Of a stretch of 12,415 nucleotides of DNA, positions 1-6,087 are shown one piece after another. The DNA lies in the NCBI GenBank assembly GCA_022360105.1, contig JAKSDL010000248.1, positions 1 through 12,415 of the forward strand, written 5' to 3'. Within the stretch, counting starts at the first letter, position 1. Every line of letters begins with the position of its first letter. The position numbers and the translations under genes were made by a program. A model generated the notes under the pieces. It had not been told where the DNA came from. It saw only the letters and a program-made list of their open reading frames with translations, and did not search any database. Origin of the DNA: Pseudomonadota bacterium. Its GTDB lineage: Bacteria; SAR324; XYD2-FULL-50-16; JAHJRI01.

Positions 1-589
1 CTAACGAGCGCAATGACTGGGGATCAAGACGGATGTGGATGACGTCCTTGTGGGCTCCCTGCAAATTGACCTTTCGCACTCCCTCAACCTGCTCCAAAGC
101 CCGTTTAATTCTGTCTGCCTCGATATTCAAGTCGTATTCTGGCAACGGTCCATATAGTGCCATAGTTAAAATTGGAAGATCATTAACAGAAACTTGCTCG
201 ATTTCCGGTTTTTCAGCACTTCTGGGAAACTCAGCCTCGGCTTCATCTACCTCTGCTCGAAGCAGCTGCATGGCTGTTTTTAAATCGGCTTCTGCTTCGA
301 ATTCAACTGCAACAATCGAAGCAGAGTTCTGTGAACTGGAGCTGTATTCCTTGAGCATCGGTAGAGCTCGAATTTTATCTTCCAGTGATTTGGTGATCTC
401 TTTTTCAACTTGCTCAGCCGAAGCACCCGGCCATTCTGAATAAATGATTGCTTGCGGGATGGCCAGATCGGGATAATTCTCTCTTATCATCGTTTCATAG
501 GCAACCAAGCCCCCAATAATAAAGGTCAGCGCCAAAACGATGGCAAAAGTTTTGTCAAATAAAAAGAATTTAGAGAAAGATCCTTTCAT
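1..589 (-). CDS. RND efflux permease, N-terminal part (cut by window edge)
   Basis: Inner-membrane proton-driven pump subunit of the RND (AcrB/HAE1-like) superfamily. It would take substrates from the periplasm or inner membrane and pass them to an outer-membrane channel. About 196 residues are visible. There is a short cytoplasmic N-terminus, then a first membrane helix at about residues 14-34, then the start of the first porter domain with the family-typical stretch EWPGASAEQVEKEITKSLED. The ATG overlaps the stop of the upstream adaptor gene (ATGA), and a good Shine-Dalgarno AAAGGG lies in the last codons of that gene, which indicates translational coupling. The catalytic transmembrane residues and the rest of the protein lie beyond position 1. 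Substrate cannot be told. No outer-membrane factor gene is in view. The family call is firm; the exact subfamily is not. Confidence 0.9.
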   Translation of the reverse strand, partial: MKGSFSKFFLFDKTFAIVLALTFIIGGLVAYETMIRENYPDLAIPQAIIYSEWPGASAEQVEKEITKSLEDKIRALPMLKEYSSSSQNSASIVAVEFEAEADLKTAMQLLRAEVDEAEAEFPRSAEKPEIEQVSVNDLPILTMALYGPLPEYDLNIEADRIKRALEQVEGVRKVNLQGAHKDVIHIRLDPQSLRSL

Positions 590-1791
590 GGTTGCCCTTT
601 CTTTTTAGCTTGAACTGTATCTACCATGCGTATTTTTGCTCCCTGCGTAAGCAGATGCTGGCCGTCGGTGACCACAAGGTCACCTTCTGACAACCCATGT
701 ATTACCTCGACATGTTCCACATCCATTAGTCCAATTCGAATAACTTTCTTTTGGGCGGTCTTCGTGCTGAGATCATATGCAAATACAAACGAATCATCTC
801 CCCGTTGTATCAATGCGTGGTAAGGTATTGATATTGCGTTTGATGAGTGAGACGAAGCCACCCATGCCGTGACAAACATGCCATCCTTTAAAGTAAAAGC
901 GGAATCTTCCGTGGCTGTGCTACGTAGGCGCACAAGCACAGAACGCTTTTGGATATTGATTGAAGGCGAAACCGACCAGACATTGGCTCTGATCACAGGG
1001 GTGACATGATCGGCTTTCAGGTATCCGGCAATGTCCTGACCGGATGCACCTATCAATGCTGCTTGTCCTTTTTTTACCTTTCCTGCCTGATGGGCGGGAA
1101 GATGTAAGACGACCTCGAGTGTTTTATTGTCCATCACCACCACTGCTGCACCGCTTTCCTGCCCGGCCTTGCTATGGTCAATAATGCCTCCGCTGACGTA
1201 TGAGCCTTGCTTGATATTCATCAACGTAATCACTCCATCGAAGGGTGCAAAAAGAGTGGTTTTGTCCAGTCGGGCTTTAGCTGCATTCAACTGGGCTTGG
1301 GCAGTCTTAAAAGCTGATGTGGCTTGTTCGGCCTCAAACTCGGAGACGATGTTTTTTGCCAATAGTCCCATAGTGCGGTTATAGGTTTTTTTTGCCTGTT
1401 GAAATGCTGTTTGCGCAACATCGTACTGCGCCAGACTCTCGCGCCCTTGCAAACGGGCAATCATTTGTCCCGGACCTCCGAAACTATCTGGCCCGATAAT
1501 TTTGGAACCTTCACGCAGCTCATCACCATTCTCATCCCTGCCGATTTGTGCAACGATGCCTGGCTGTTCAAAAGTCAGGAACTCCTTACGAACGGCTTGA
1601 GCAACGCCTTCGGAATAAAGCCATTGCGTGACATCTCTTCGTTCTGCAATGTGGACCTTAACCGCAATTGGGTCTCGATCAATACGCTTTTGTGTTTGCT
1701 GTGTCGAATTTCCACTCATTAAAATGATCGTAAAGCATACTAAGACGGCAAGTACGACTGCTGTAAATGTGATAATCAGTTTTTTCTTCAT
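586..1791 (-). CDS. RND efflux periplasmic adaptor (membrane fusion protein, HlyD/AcrA-like)
   Basis: Periplasmic adaptor of 401 residues that would join the RND permease to a TolC-type outer-membrane channel. An N-terminal membrane anchor covers residues 4-26, without a lipobox cysteine. Next come a first lipoyl half (around PGIVAQIGRDENGDELREG), an alpha-helical hairpin rich in Ala and Gln (roughly residues 115-175), a second lipoyl half with APFDGVITLMNIKQGSYV, then beta-barrel and membrane-proximal domains ending in SEGDLVVTDGQHLLTQGAKI, a typical adaptor C-terminus. It is first in the operon and overlaps the permease by 4 bp. The upstream sequence has no clear Shine-Dalgarno, so the start rests on the anchor helix immediately after the ATG. 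Probable control is by the divergent TetR-type gene. Family assignment is secure; the transported compound is unknown. Confidence 0.92.
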   Translation of the reverse strand: MKKKLIITFTAVVLAVLVCFTIILMSGNSTQQTQKRIDRDPIAVKVHIAERRDVTQWLYSEGVAQAVRKEFLTFEQPGIVAQIGRDENGDELREGSKIIGPDSFGGPGQMIARLQGRESLAQYDVAQTAFQQAKKTYNRTMGLLAKNIVSEFEAEQATSAFKTAQAQLNAAKARLDKTTLFAPFDGVITLMNIKQGSYVSGGIIDHSKAGQESGAAVVVMDNKTLEVVLHLPAHQAGKVKKGQAALIGASGQDIAGYLKADHVTPVIRANVWSVSPSINIQKRSVLVRLRSTATEDSAFTLKDGMFVTAWVASSHSSNAISIPYHALIQRGDDSFVFAYDLSTKTAQKKVIRIGLMDVEHVEVIHGLSEGDLVVTDGQHLLTQGAKIRMVDTVQAKKKGQP

Positions 1792-1929
1792 GGTTTTAGA
1801 TCAGGGACAAAATCATTTGAAGTCATTAGAGAATCTTGATTGGCTTTGACCTATCAATTGCGGTAAGGCCGGAATTGATTACCTGAATTAGAGCAATCCG
1901 CTTTCTCAAGAGGGGGCCCACCGGACGAT

Positions 1930-1935
1930 AGTATA
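1930..1935 (-). promoter_or_regulatory. Possible -10 box of the efflux operon
   Basis: Read on the minus strand this is TATACT. With 17-bp spacing the -35 position would fall in CTCATT at 1953-1958, a poor match that lies within the left arm of operator 1. Repressor bound there would block RNA polymerase. It leaves an untranslated leader of roughly 130 nt. The -35 is weak, so the promoter is tentative. Confidence 0.35.
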
Positions 1936-1952
1936 TTTTTAAGTAGATTCTT

Positions 1953-1974
1953 AATGAGAATGAATGTTCTCAAA
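1953..1974. promoter_or_regulatory. Operator palindrome 1 for the TetR-type repressor
   Basis: AATGAGAA, six bases, then TTCTCA followed by AA; the inner TGAGAA/TTCTCA arms are perfect. It matches the second palindrome in arm sequence and spacer length. It sits near the putative efflux-operon promoter. Assignment to the neighbouring TetR-type protein is inferred from position and dyad size. Confidence 0.7.
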
Positions 1975-1980
1975 ATAGCC

Positions 1981-2008
1981 TTGATTTTTTTCAGTGTCAA
2001 GCCATAAT
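1981..2008 (+). promoter_or_regulatory. Probable promoter of the TetR-type gene
   Basis: TTGATT at 1981-1986 as the -35 and CATAAT at 2003-2008 as the -10, spaced by 16 bp. The -10 overlaps the first bases of operator 2 (2006-2027), an arrangement expected for autorepression. Transcription would start inside the palindrome, about 30 nt before the ATG. Confidence 0.5.
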
Positions 2009-2027
2009 GAGAAAAAACATTCTCATT
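2006..2027. promoter_or_regulatory. Operator palindrome 2 for the TetR-type repressor
   Basis: AATGAGAA, six-base spacer AAAACA, TTCTCATT: perfect 8-bp arms. Its centre is 53 bp (about five helical turns) from that of palindrome 1, so both sites lie on the same DNA face. It covers the -10 and start point of the repressor's own gene. Confidence 0.75.
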
Positions 2028-2045
2028 ACCTAAAAGGAAGTAGAT

Positions 2046-2657
2046 ATGCGTAAAAAAAACAAAGAACTCCATGCTCAAAGGCGCGAGGAAATTCTAGAGG
2101 CCGCATCGCAGTGTTTTATTGAAAAAGGAATACACAAGGCTAATATGCAAGAGATTTGTCGGGTTGCGAGTCTGTCTCCAGGTCAGCTTTATCGGTTCTT
2201 TAAAAGCAAGGATGCAATTATATTGGCCCTGGCAGAGCAAGAAAGACAGGCTGTAGCGGGATTGATTGAGTATATTCGTAATAATGAAGCTAATGTTGCC
2301 AGCGCATTGCGCACAATTGTGTCTGACTTGATTCCCGAAATTACTGACAGCACCTATGCCAGAATGTCCATCGAGTTTGTTGGAGAAGCCGGCAGAAATG
2401 AAGAGGTCGCCAATCTTTTTATAAAGATAGAAAAGGATTTGAGAATGTGTCTTGAAGAAGCAATCAAAACCAGTCAAAAGACCGGGAGTGTAAAAAAATC
2501 GGTTGATCCGCCGTCAGCAACAACTGTGATTTTGTCTCTATTTGACGGACTATCGGTTCGTAGTTCGTTTGAGACTATCAAAAACAAAAAAAAGCTGACA
2601 AAAACGGTTCAGGAGTTGATCAGGGCACTGCTTTGTGATCAATTGGATTGGGGTTAG
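2046..2657 (+). CDS. TetR/AcrR-family transcriptional repressor of the divergent efflux operon
   Basis: A 203-residue DNA-binding regulator, the usual TetR size. The N-terminal domain (about residues 12-59) begins RREEILEAASQCFIEKG and continues through the helix-turn-helix at about 34-53 into LYRFFKSKDAIILALAEQE, the classic TetR signature. The C-terminal ligand and dimer domain (about 80-200) contains MSIEFVGEAGRNEEVANLF, like TetR_C domains in efflux repressors. The ATG has a good Shine-Dalgarno, AGGAAG, about seven bases upstream. It is divergent from the RND operon across an intergenic region with two matching palindromes. The inferred role is repression of the pump and of itself until a ligand, probably a pump substrate, releases it. 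The ligand is unknown. Confidence 0.93.
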   Translation: MRKKNKELHAQRREEILEAASQCFIEKGIHKANMQEICRVASLSPGQLYRFFKSKDAIILALAEQERQAVAGLIEYIRNNEANVASALRTIVSDLIPEITDSTYARMSIEFVGEAGRNEEVANLFIKIEKDLRMCLEEAIKTSQKTGSVKKSVDPPSATTVILSLFDGLSVRSSFETIKNKKKLTKTVQELIRALLCDQLDWG

Positions 2658-2663
2658 GCTTGG

Positions 2664-2689
2664 AAATCAGGTGACAGTATACCTATTTT
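2664..2689 (-). repeat. Repeat copy A (inverted relative to copies B-E)
   Basis: Reverse complement of the AAATAGGTATACTGTC..CCTGATTT unit, with one substitution (CACC for CCCC). It lies just after the TetR-type gene and forms an inverted pair with copy B at 2932-2956. The two bracket the transposase remnant like terminal repeats. Confidence 0.75.
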
Positions 2690-2739
2690 GTCAAATCGAT
2701 AAGTAACCCTATTTTTGATTTTTTTGTCTACCTGTTTTT

Positions 2740-2927
2740 TTAAAGAAAAAGCGAGCGACTCGTTATAAGCTCCGCTTGTTTTATGAAGGCTTCTCTTCCA
2801 TATGGTCTTCCGACACAGAAGTAACGCCTGTGTTCATTGATATCCGGAGGATTCGATTCAAACCATTTAGTCCATTCTTTAGGTCTACCAATTCCTACTA
2901 AATCCTTAAATCGGGGAACAGCATATT
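2740..2927 (-). pseudogene. Remnant of a REP-associated tyrosine transposase (Y1/TnpA-REP), C-terminal end
   Basis: An open minus-strand frame without a start encodes FRKYAVPRFKDLVGIGRP, then KEWTKWFESNPP and, near the end, GRPYGREAFIKQAEL before a TAA. The GRPxG...F motif near the C-terminus resembles large REP-associated transposases of the IS200-like Y1 superfamily. The catalytic HUH and Tyr parts are absent, so it is a relic. A partly duplicated FRKYTIPRFKD block occurs again just upstream on the same strand (around 2995-3026). It is flanked by inverted repeats A and B. The family was recognised by eye from a short C-terminal stretch and is moderately sure. Confidence 0.5.
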
Positions 2928-2931
2928 TTCG

Positions 2932-2956
2932 AAATAGGTATACTGTCCCCTGATTT
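2932..2956 (+). repeat. Repeat copy B
   Basis: Core AAATAGGTATACTGTC followed by CCCTGATTT. Identical to copies C and D over 25 bp. Confidence 0.85.
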
Positions 2957-2965
2957 CTATTACGA

Positions 2966-2990
2966 AAATAGGTATACTGTCCCCTGATTT
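2966..2990 (+). repeat. Repeat copy C
   Basis: Identical 25-bp core, 34 bp after copy B and preceded by TTACGAAA, a flank shared with copy E. Confidence 0.85.
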
Positions 2991-3026
2991 AATGAAATCC
3001 TTAAATCGTGGAATAGTATATTTCCG

Positions 3027-3051
3027 AAATAGGTATACTGTCCCCTGATTT
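3027..3051 (+). repeat. Repeat copy D
   Basis: Identical 25-bp core, 61 bp after copy C. It forms the end of the second 57-bp duplicate. Confidence 0.85.
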
Positions 3052-3078
3052 ACTGATTTACGATTTCCTGATTTACGA

Positions 3079-3103
3079 AAATAGGTATACTGTCCCCCGA
3101 TTT
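3079..3103 (+). repeat. Repeat copy E
   Basis: Same core with one change (CCCCCGATTT in place of CCCCTGATTT), 52 bp after copy D. Confidence 0.8.
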
Positions 3104-3199
3104 CTATACTAGTTTCGAATCACCTTTTGCATAGAATGCCAACAAGCAGAAGTCCACTTGTTTGAGATTGAAATTCTTGGTTCAGAAATGATGTGGTGA

Positions 3200-3250
3200 A
3201 TTGGGGGACGGTTTACCAATTTTCGAAATGTGGACACAGTTTCCTGATTT
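3200..3250. repeat. Degenerate repeat copies at the right edge of the cluster
   Basis: Two decayed units: an inverted one (GGGGGACGGTTTACCAATTT, about 3202-3221) and a direct one (GAAATGTGGACACAGTTTCC then TGATTT, about 3225-3250). They resemble the intact cores but carry several substitutions, which suggests an older layer of insertion. Confidence 0.45.
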
Positions 3251-3439
3251 AAATGCGGTCAGTCTGCTACTATTTTTCGGGAGGAATTGGAATCAGTTTG
3301 GCTTATGCCTTCTGGTGATTGCTAATATCAAAGAAAAGTACCTTTAGCGTTGGCAAGGATAATGTAAAATTGAGCCAGTATTATGCGACCTAACAGTTAA
3401 ATCTGGATCTATCTTCCTTATTCATGAGGGGAGAGCCAA
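3251..3439. other. Gap with nothing recognised
   Basis: No coding frame with a start and ribosome site, no repeat copy and no strong hairpin could be seen between the repeat cluster and the end of the lipid-kinase gene. Confidence 0.5.
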
Positions 3440-3826
3440 TTAAAAAAGAAGGCGATAAATTTTATATGACTCAAGAGCTATCACGACATACCAGGTGAAT
3501 ATTGACAATCCAACGCCACCCGCCAACATATCTTTGATCATACCAATCTTTTCATTTTCTTTTTCCTCAATAAAGTCGCACAACATTTCAATCGCAGTAT
3601 TGAATATTTCTGCTGTTATCATTATGCAGGTAGCGACCAGCACAATGGTAAAATCGATCCATTGATTGACGTAAACAAAAACTGCCAATACAACTGTGGA
3701 GAGAATGACTTTTGACGAAACTGAGACGTCAAAAACTATCGCCAGATACAGTCCTTTTAAAGCAATTTTGATTTTTCTGACTGGTCTAAATCCTTTTTCA
3801 CCCGTGCCTAATAGTTTGTTTTTCAT
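3440..3826 (-). CDS. dgkA: Diacylglycerol kinase / undecaprenol kinase family (DgkA-like)
   Basis: Small integral-membrane kinase (128 residues; E. coli DgkA has about 122) that phosphorylates diacylglycerol or a related lipid alcohol with ATP, recycling lipid by-products. Three membrane helices fit residues about 26-53, 56-76 and 104-122. The family motif AEIFNTAIE (residues 72-80) and KDMLAGGV (98-105) align with E. coli Glu69, Asn72, Glu76, Lys94 and Asp95. The N-terminal acidic metal/ATP ligand (E. coli Glu28) appears as Asp33 by eye alignment. It stands alone, with no partner gene within 600 bp on either side. No clear Shine-Dalgarno precedes the ATG, but the N-terminus fits the family length. 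Whether the substrate is diacylglycerol or undecaprenol cannot be told. Confidence 0.88.
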   Translation of the reverse strand: MKNKLLGTGEKGFRPVRKIKIALKGLYLAIVFDVSVSSKVILSTVVLAVFVYVNQWIDFTIVLVATCIMITAEIFNTAIEMLCDFIEEKENEKIGMIKDMLAGGVGLSIFTWYVVIALESYKIYRLLF

Positions 3827-4458
3827 ATTATTTTGGATCGATTTACCAGGGGTTGATTTATATTAGATTAGAAAAACGCTGTGCGATGCTAAGCATTAAT
3901 GTCTGTGTTCAGCTATCCTGGTTAACCAGGGGCTGCATACCAATGAAACTCACATTTCAGTTTTTCAGCAATGTTCCTGCCAATGGCTATTCTGTCTGAT
4001 CCGTTACCTTGTATTATTCATTTCGCCGCTGTATTTAGCAATTCGTTTATCAAGTTTAGGGGGGTCAGGCTTGTTTTCTTCCAAGCCCACTCATCTGAGC
4101 CAAAATATCAACCATCAAATTTTCACAAATAATTTTTAATACATTGATATTGTTTTCTTTTGTATAATTTGCCTACCTGTTGCGGCAGTTCTGTTTGTAA
4201 AACGAATTACACTTGCCGAGAAATAACAAGTGAACTGCTTTGGTTCATTCCACACATATAAATCGGCTAAAATGGAAATAAAAATATGTCCAGGGGATGT
4301 AGGAACACAATCATGATTGAGAAGTAGGAAATCCAGTAACCGTATTATCCTGATGTTCGTTGCTGAATTTTCCTGATAACAAACATGTTTGACTGAAGAG
4401 GGGCTGATTTAAAACGAAACAGGAATCAAATAAAGTGTTTTTAACCTGACACAACGGA
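3827..4458. other. Long intergenic region, no gene recognised
   Basis: AT-rich spacer between the end of the M48 gene and the start of dgkA. It holds a 14-bp perfect palindrome at 3917-3930 (CCTGGTTAACCAGG). A near copy of its right half, TTACCAGGGG, lies close to 3842. There is also a TATAAT at 4163-4168 without a properly spaced -35. No frame with plausible coding character was seen. Confidence 0.5.
3917..3930. repeat. 14-bp perfect palindrome upstream of dgkA
   Basis: CCTGGTTAACCAGG, followed by GGCTGC. It is about 90 bp before the dgkA start on the minus strand, so it could be a regulator site or a chance dyad. The half ACCAGGGG recurs near 3845. Confidence 0.35.
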
Positions 4459-4484
4459 GTTCCTTCGCATTGGTGCGAAGGAAC
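4459..4484 (-). terminator. Strong hairpin after the M48 protease gene
   Basis: An 11-bp perfect stem, GTTCCTTCGCA / TGCGAAGGAAC, with a 4-nt loop, beginning 30 bp after the protease stop codon. On the gene's strand it is not followed directly by a run of T. It may therefore be a weak intrinsic terminator, or a 3'-end stabilising hairpin, rather than a textbook terminator. Confidence 0.6.
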
Positions 4485-4514
4485 TAATAGGCAGCATCAG
4501 TAACTGTCGGACGG

Positions 4515-5507
4515 TTAGGCTAAGTATTTTTGAATTCTTCTTTTGGCTTCCCTGTAATCTTTTGTTGAAACGGTTCCTGTTCTGCTTTCTTCTTTTGCCA
4601 TTTGTCTCATCTGCTTTACCCGTTCTTCACTGGGAGGATGAGTACTCATGGCATCCGCTAGAGCAGCCATTAACTTATTTTGGTCTTTTCCGGAATTATC
4701 TTCCATCTCAAGCAGTTTTTCAAAAAATCCACCCACATGATCTTTCGAAAATCCGGCAGCAACACTGGTTCGAAAGCCGATACGATCTGCTTCCATTTCA
4801 TCTTCGCGACTATTCGCCATAAAGCCGTATTTTTGAATCAATAAGCCTCCTGCTGCTCCAGCCATGGCGCCATACTTCGCTATTCGTTCCAAACATTCTC
4901 TATCCTCGGGGCTGCAAATGATTCTAGCCAAAGCTAAACCAGTCACACCTCCTAACAAGCCTCCGCCTATAGTTAAAAGTGCTGTCTTTAATTGGCTTTT
5001 TTCTGCTTTGTCAATTCTTTCAGCTGTATGTCTGGCTTTGACATGGCCGATTTCATGTCCGACTACACCGGCAAGCTCAGATTCGTTTTCGGTTAAATCA
5101 AGCAGTGGTCCGGTTACAAAGATGGTACCTGCTGGTAAGGCAAAAGCATTGATCGCCTTGGTTCGTATCATGGTAAAATTATACTCATAGGGATTTTGAT
5201 GAAGACTATTACTGTCGACGATATTATTTCCAAGATCGGTCAAATATCCCTGCAGCCAGGAATCGTTAATGGGGGGATAGTCTTCTTTCATTTTCGGCAG
5301 GTATTCCTGGGTCATTCTCTTTTCATCAGCAACAGAAATACTGGTCTCTTGACCCGTATTATCCCCTTCACGATGGCGTGTTCTTGCAACCGGTGCGCAT
5401 CCGGCAACCAGGAAAGGCATTACTTTGAGAAAAGTTCTTCTGCCTTGAGAAGTAGAATTGAGTTGCCTTAAGTTTTGTTCAAGTTTTTTCAATACTGACA
5501 CTTCCAT
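4515..5507 (-). CDS. M48-family zinc metalloprotease, predicted Tat-exported lipoprotein
   Basis: A 330-residue peptidase resembling the BepA/LoiP/Oma1 group, which degrades or refolds envelope proteins. The zinc motif HEIGH is at residues 151-155, and the third ligand is probably Glu237 in SREDEMEADRIG (233-244), the ExxAD signature. The N-terminus has a twin-arginine motif, RRTFLK (23-28), then a short hydrophobic stretch and the lipobox VAGC (34-37). This suggests export in folded form and lipidation at Cys37. A Gly/Ala-rich insertion (about 181-223) between the zinc motifs carries two cysteines (198 and 205) that could pair. The C-terminus has THPPSEERVKQM, typical of the family. AAAGGA lies 6-7 bases before the ATG. 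It appears monocistronic, with a hairpin downstream. No TPR domain follows, unlike BepA. Confidence 0.9.
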   Translation of the reverse strand: MEVSVLKKLEQNLRQLNSTSQGRRTFLKVMPFLVAGCAPVARTRHREGDNTGQETSISVADEKRMTQEYLPKMKEDYPPINDSWLQGYLTDLGNNIVDSNSLHQNPYEYNFTMIRTKAINAFALPAGTIFVTGPLLDLTENESELAGVVGHEIGHVKARHTAERIDKAEKSQLKTALLTIGGGLLGGVTGLALARIICSPEDRECLERIAKYGAMAGAAGGLLIQKYGFMANSREDEMEADRIGFRTSVAAGFSKDHVGGFFEKLLEMEDNSGKDQNKLMAALADAMSTHPPSEERVKQMRQMAKEESRTGTVSTKDYREAKRRIQKYLA

Positions 5508-5610
5508 GATAGTCCTTTAAAGAATATTCAACTTATGATTCAAAAAGACATAAAATAATCTGATTGTAAATGGTTTGCAGCCTATTTTAGAGTTTGTCTC
5601 AATTCATATA

Positions 5611-5656
5611 GACTCCGAAGGAGTCAAGTGTTATAGCCGGTGGTTTTAACCACCGG
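5611..5656 (+). repeat. Two-hairpin element (REP-like or start of a structured RNA)
   Basis: Two perfect hairpins in a row: GACTCC-GAA-GGAGTC (5611-5625) and CCGGTGGTT-TT-AACCACCGG (5637-5656), joined by the 11-nt linker AAGTGTTATAG. The strong compensatory shape and non-coding setting point to a folded RNA or REP-type palindrome pair. Neither stem ends in a T-run long enough for a standard terminator, although TTTGAT follows the second. The motif looks familiar from mobile-element-linked intergenic repeats, but this could not be checked. Confidence 0.7.
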
Positions 5657-5846
5657 TTTGATCAATCGACTGGTTCATCAGCCCTGAAGAGGCGATGCTA
5701 GTAACATGTTGATTCATAAAGCAGCGTCCCTGCATGATACCAACAGAGCAGCGGTTTTTTCCGGTATCCAGTGCGCCCCTGTCTTCTTTCGACAATTCAA
5801 AATCAAACCCCCGGGTATTCTCAGTTATTCGATGCTTCCTGTCATC
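5646..5846 (-). other. Stop-to-stop open frame (66 codons) antisense to the structured element
   Basis: The minus strand is open from just after a TAA at 5847-5849 to a TAA at 5646-5648, reading for example ENTRGFDFELSKEDRGALDT and, later, MNQSIDQTGG. The only internal ATG codons are late and lack a ribosome site. A short SD-ATG start beside it is in another frame and ends after six codons. It is more likely a consequence of conserved RNA-coding DNA than a real protein, but could be a gene remnant. Confidence 0.25.
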
Positions 5847-5860
5847 TTACCAATCTCCCT

Positions 5861-6087
5861 TTAAAAATGAGAATGTTTAATATCTGGATACAGTACATTA
5901 ACCTTCTCTCACAACCTCCATAAAAGGGATTTTATCTAAAGAATACACTGTTCACAATCCCTGATTTCTGGAAGCAGGTTCCTAAACGGTAAATTTTTTT
6001 TTCAAGTATCTTTCTTGAAGTGAGCCGTTAATTAGTATATCCTACAACCTCCGCAAATCTAATATGAATATTTAACCGGGAACTGCC
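5861..6087. other. Upstream region of the GH25 operon
   Basis: AT-rich leader with a single TGAGAATG half-site at 5868-5875 matching the efflux operator arms, but no second arm. TTTTTTTTC near 5995-6003 and ATTAGTATAT near 6031-6040 could contribute to a promoter; no well-spaced -35/-10 pair was found with confidence. Confidence 0.3.

Larger units (their letters stand above)
2900..3051 (+). repeat. 57-bp direct duplication (2900-2956 and 2995-3051)
   Basis: The two 57-bp segments are offset by 95 bp and differ at only four positions. Each contains AAATCCTTAAATCG, then a variable stretch, then the full AAATAGGTATAC..CCCCTGATTT core. On the minus strand they encode KYAVPRFKD and KYTIPRFKD, so part of the transposase end was duplicated together with the repeat. 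Confidence 0.85.
5611..5860 (+). ncRNA. Candidate stand-alone structured RNA (omega-RNA-like?)
   Basis: After the two opening hairpins the plus strand continues with more pairing potential. GATACC (5736-5741) can pair with GGTATC (5763-5768), enclosing CGG-TTTTTT-CCG, and TGTC/GACA form a small stem near 5780-5795. The whole block of roughly 250 nt has no convincing coding frame on the plus strand. Size and order of stems recall the guide RNA scaffolds (omega RNAs) of IscB/TnpB-type elements, which are known to occur without a nearby nuclease gene, but no nuclease gene is in this window. The family link is from memory of shape only. Alternatives are a REP-type element or a decayed mobile-element end. 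Confidence 0.3.

Noticed and set aside
33..443. 136-codon plus-strand open frame at the left edge
   Set aside because: It is antisense to the RND permease, whose translation shows clear family motifs; no ribosome site or recognisable domain.
1854..2078. Minus-strand 74-codon frame across the efflux/TetR-type intergenic region
   Set aside because: It runs through both operators and the start of the TetR-type gene and resembles no protein; the region is explained as regulatory.
2664..3103. CRISPR array
   Set aside because: The repeat copies have unequal spacing (34, 61 and 52 bp starts), one is inverted, and spacers share sequence; they fit REP/transposase repeats instead.
4163..4168. TATAAT promoter within the 3827-4458 gap
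   Set aside because: The nearest TTGATA is only 13 bp upstream and no gene follows on that strand.
5868..5875. Third TetR-type operator (TGAGAATG)
   Set aside because: Only a single arm is present with no matching second arm at the six-base spacing.
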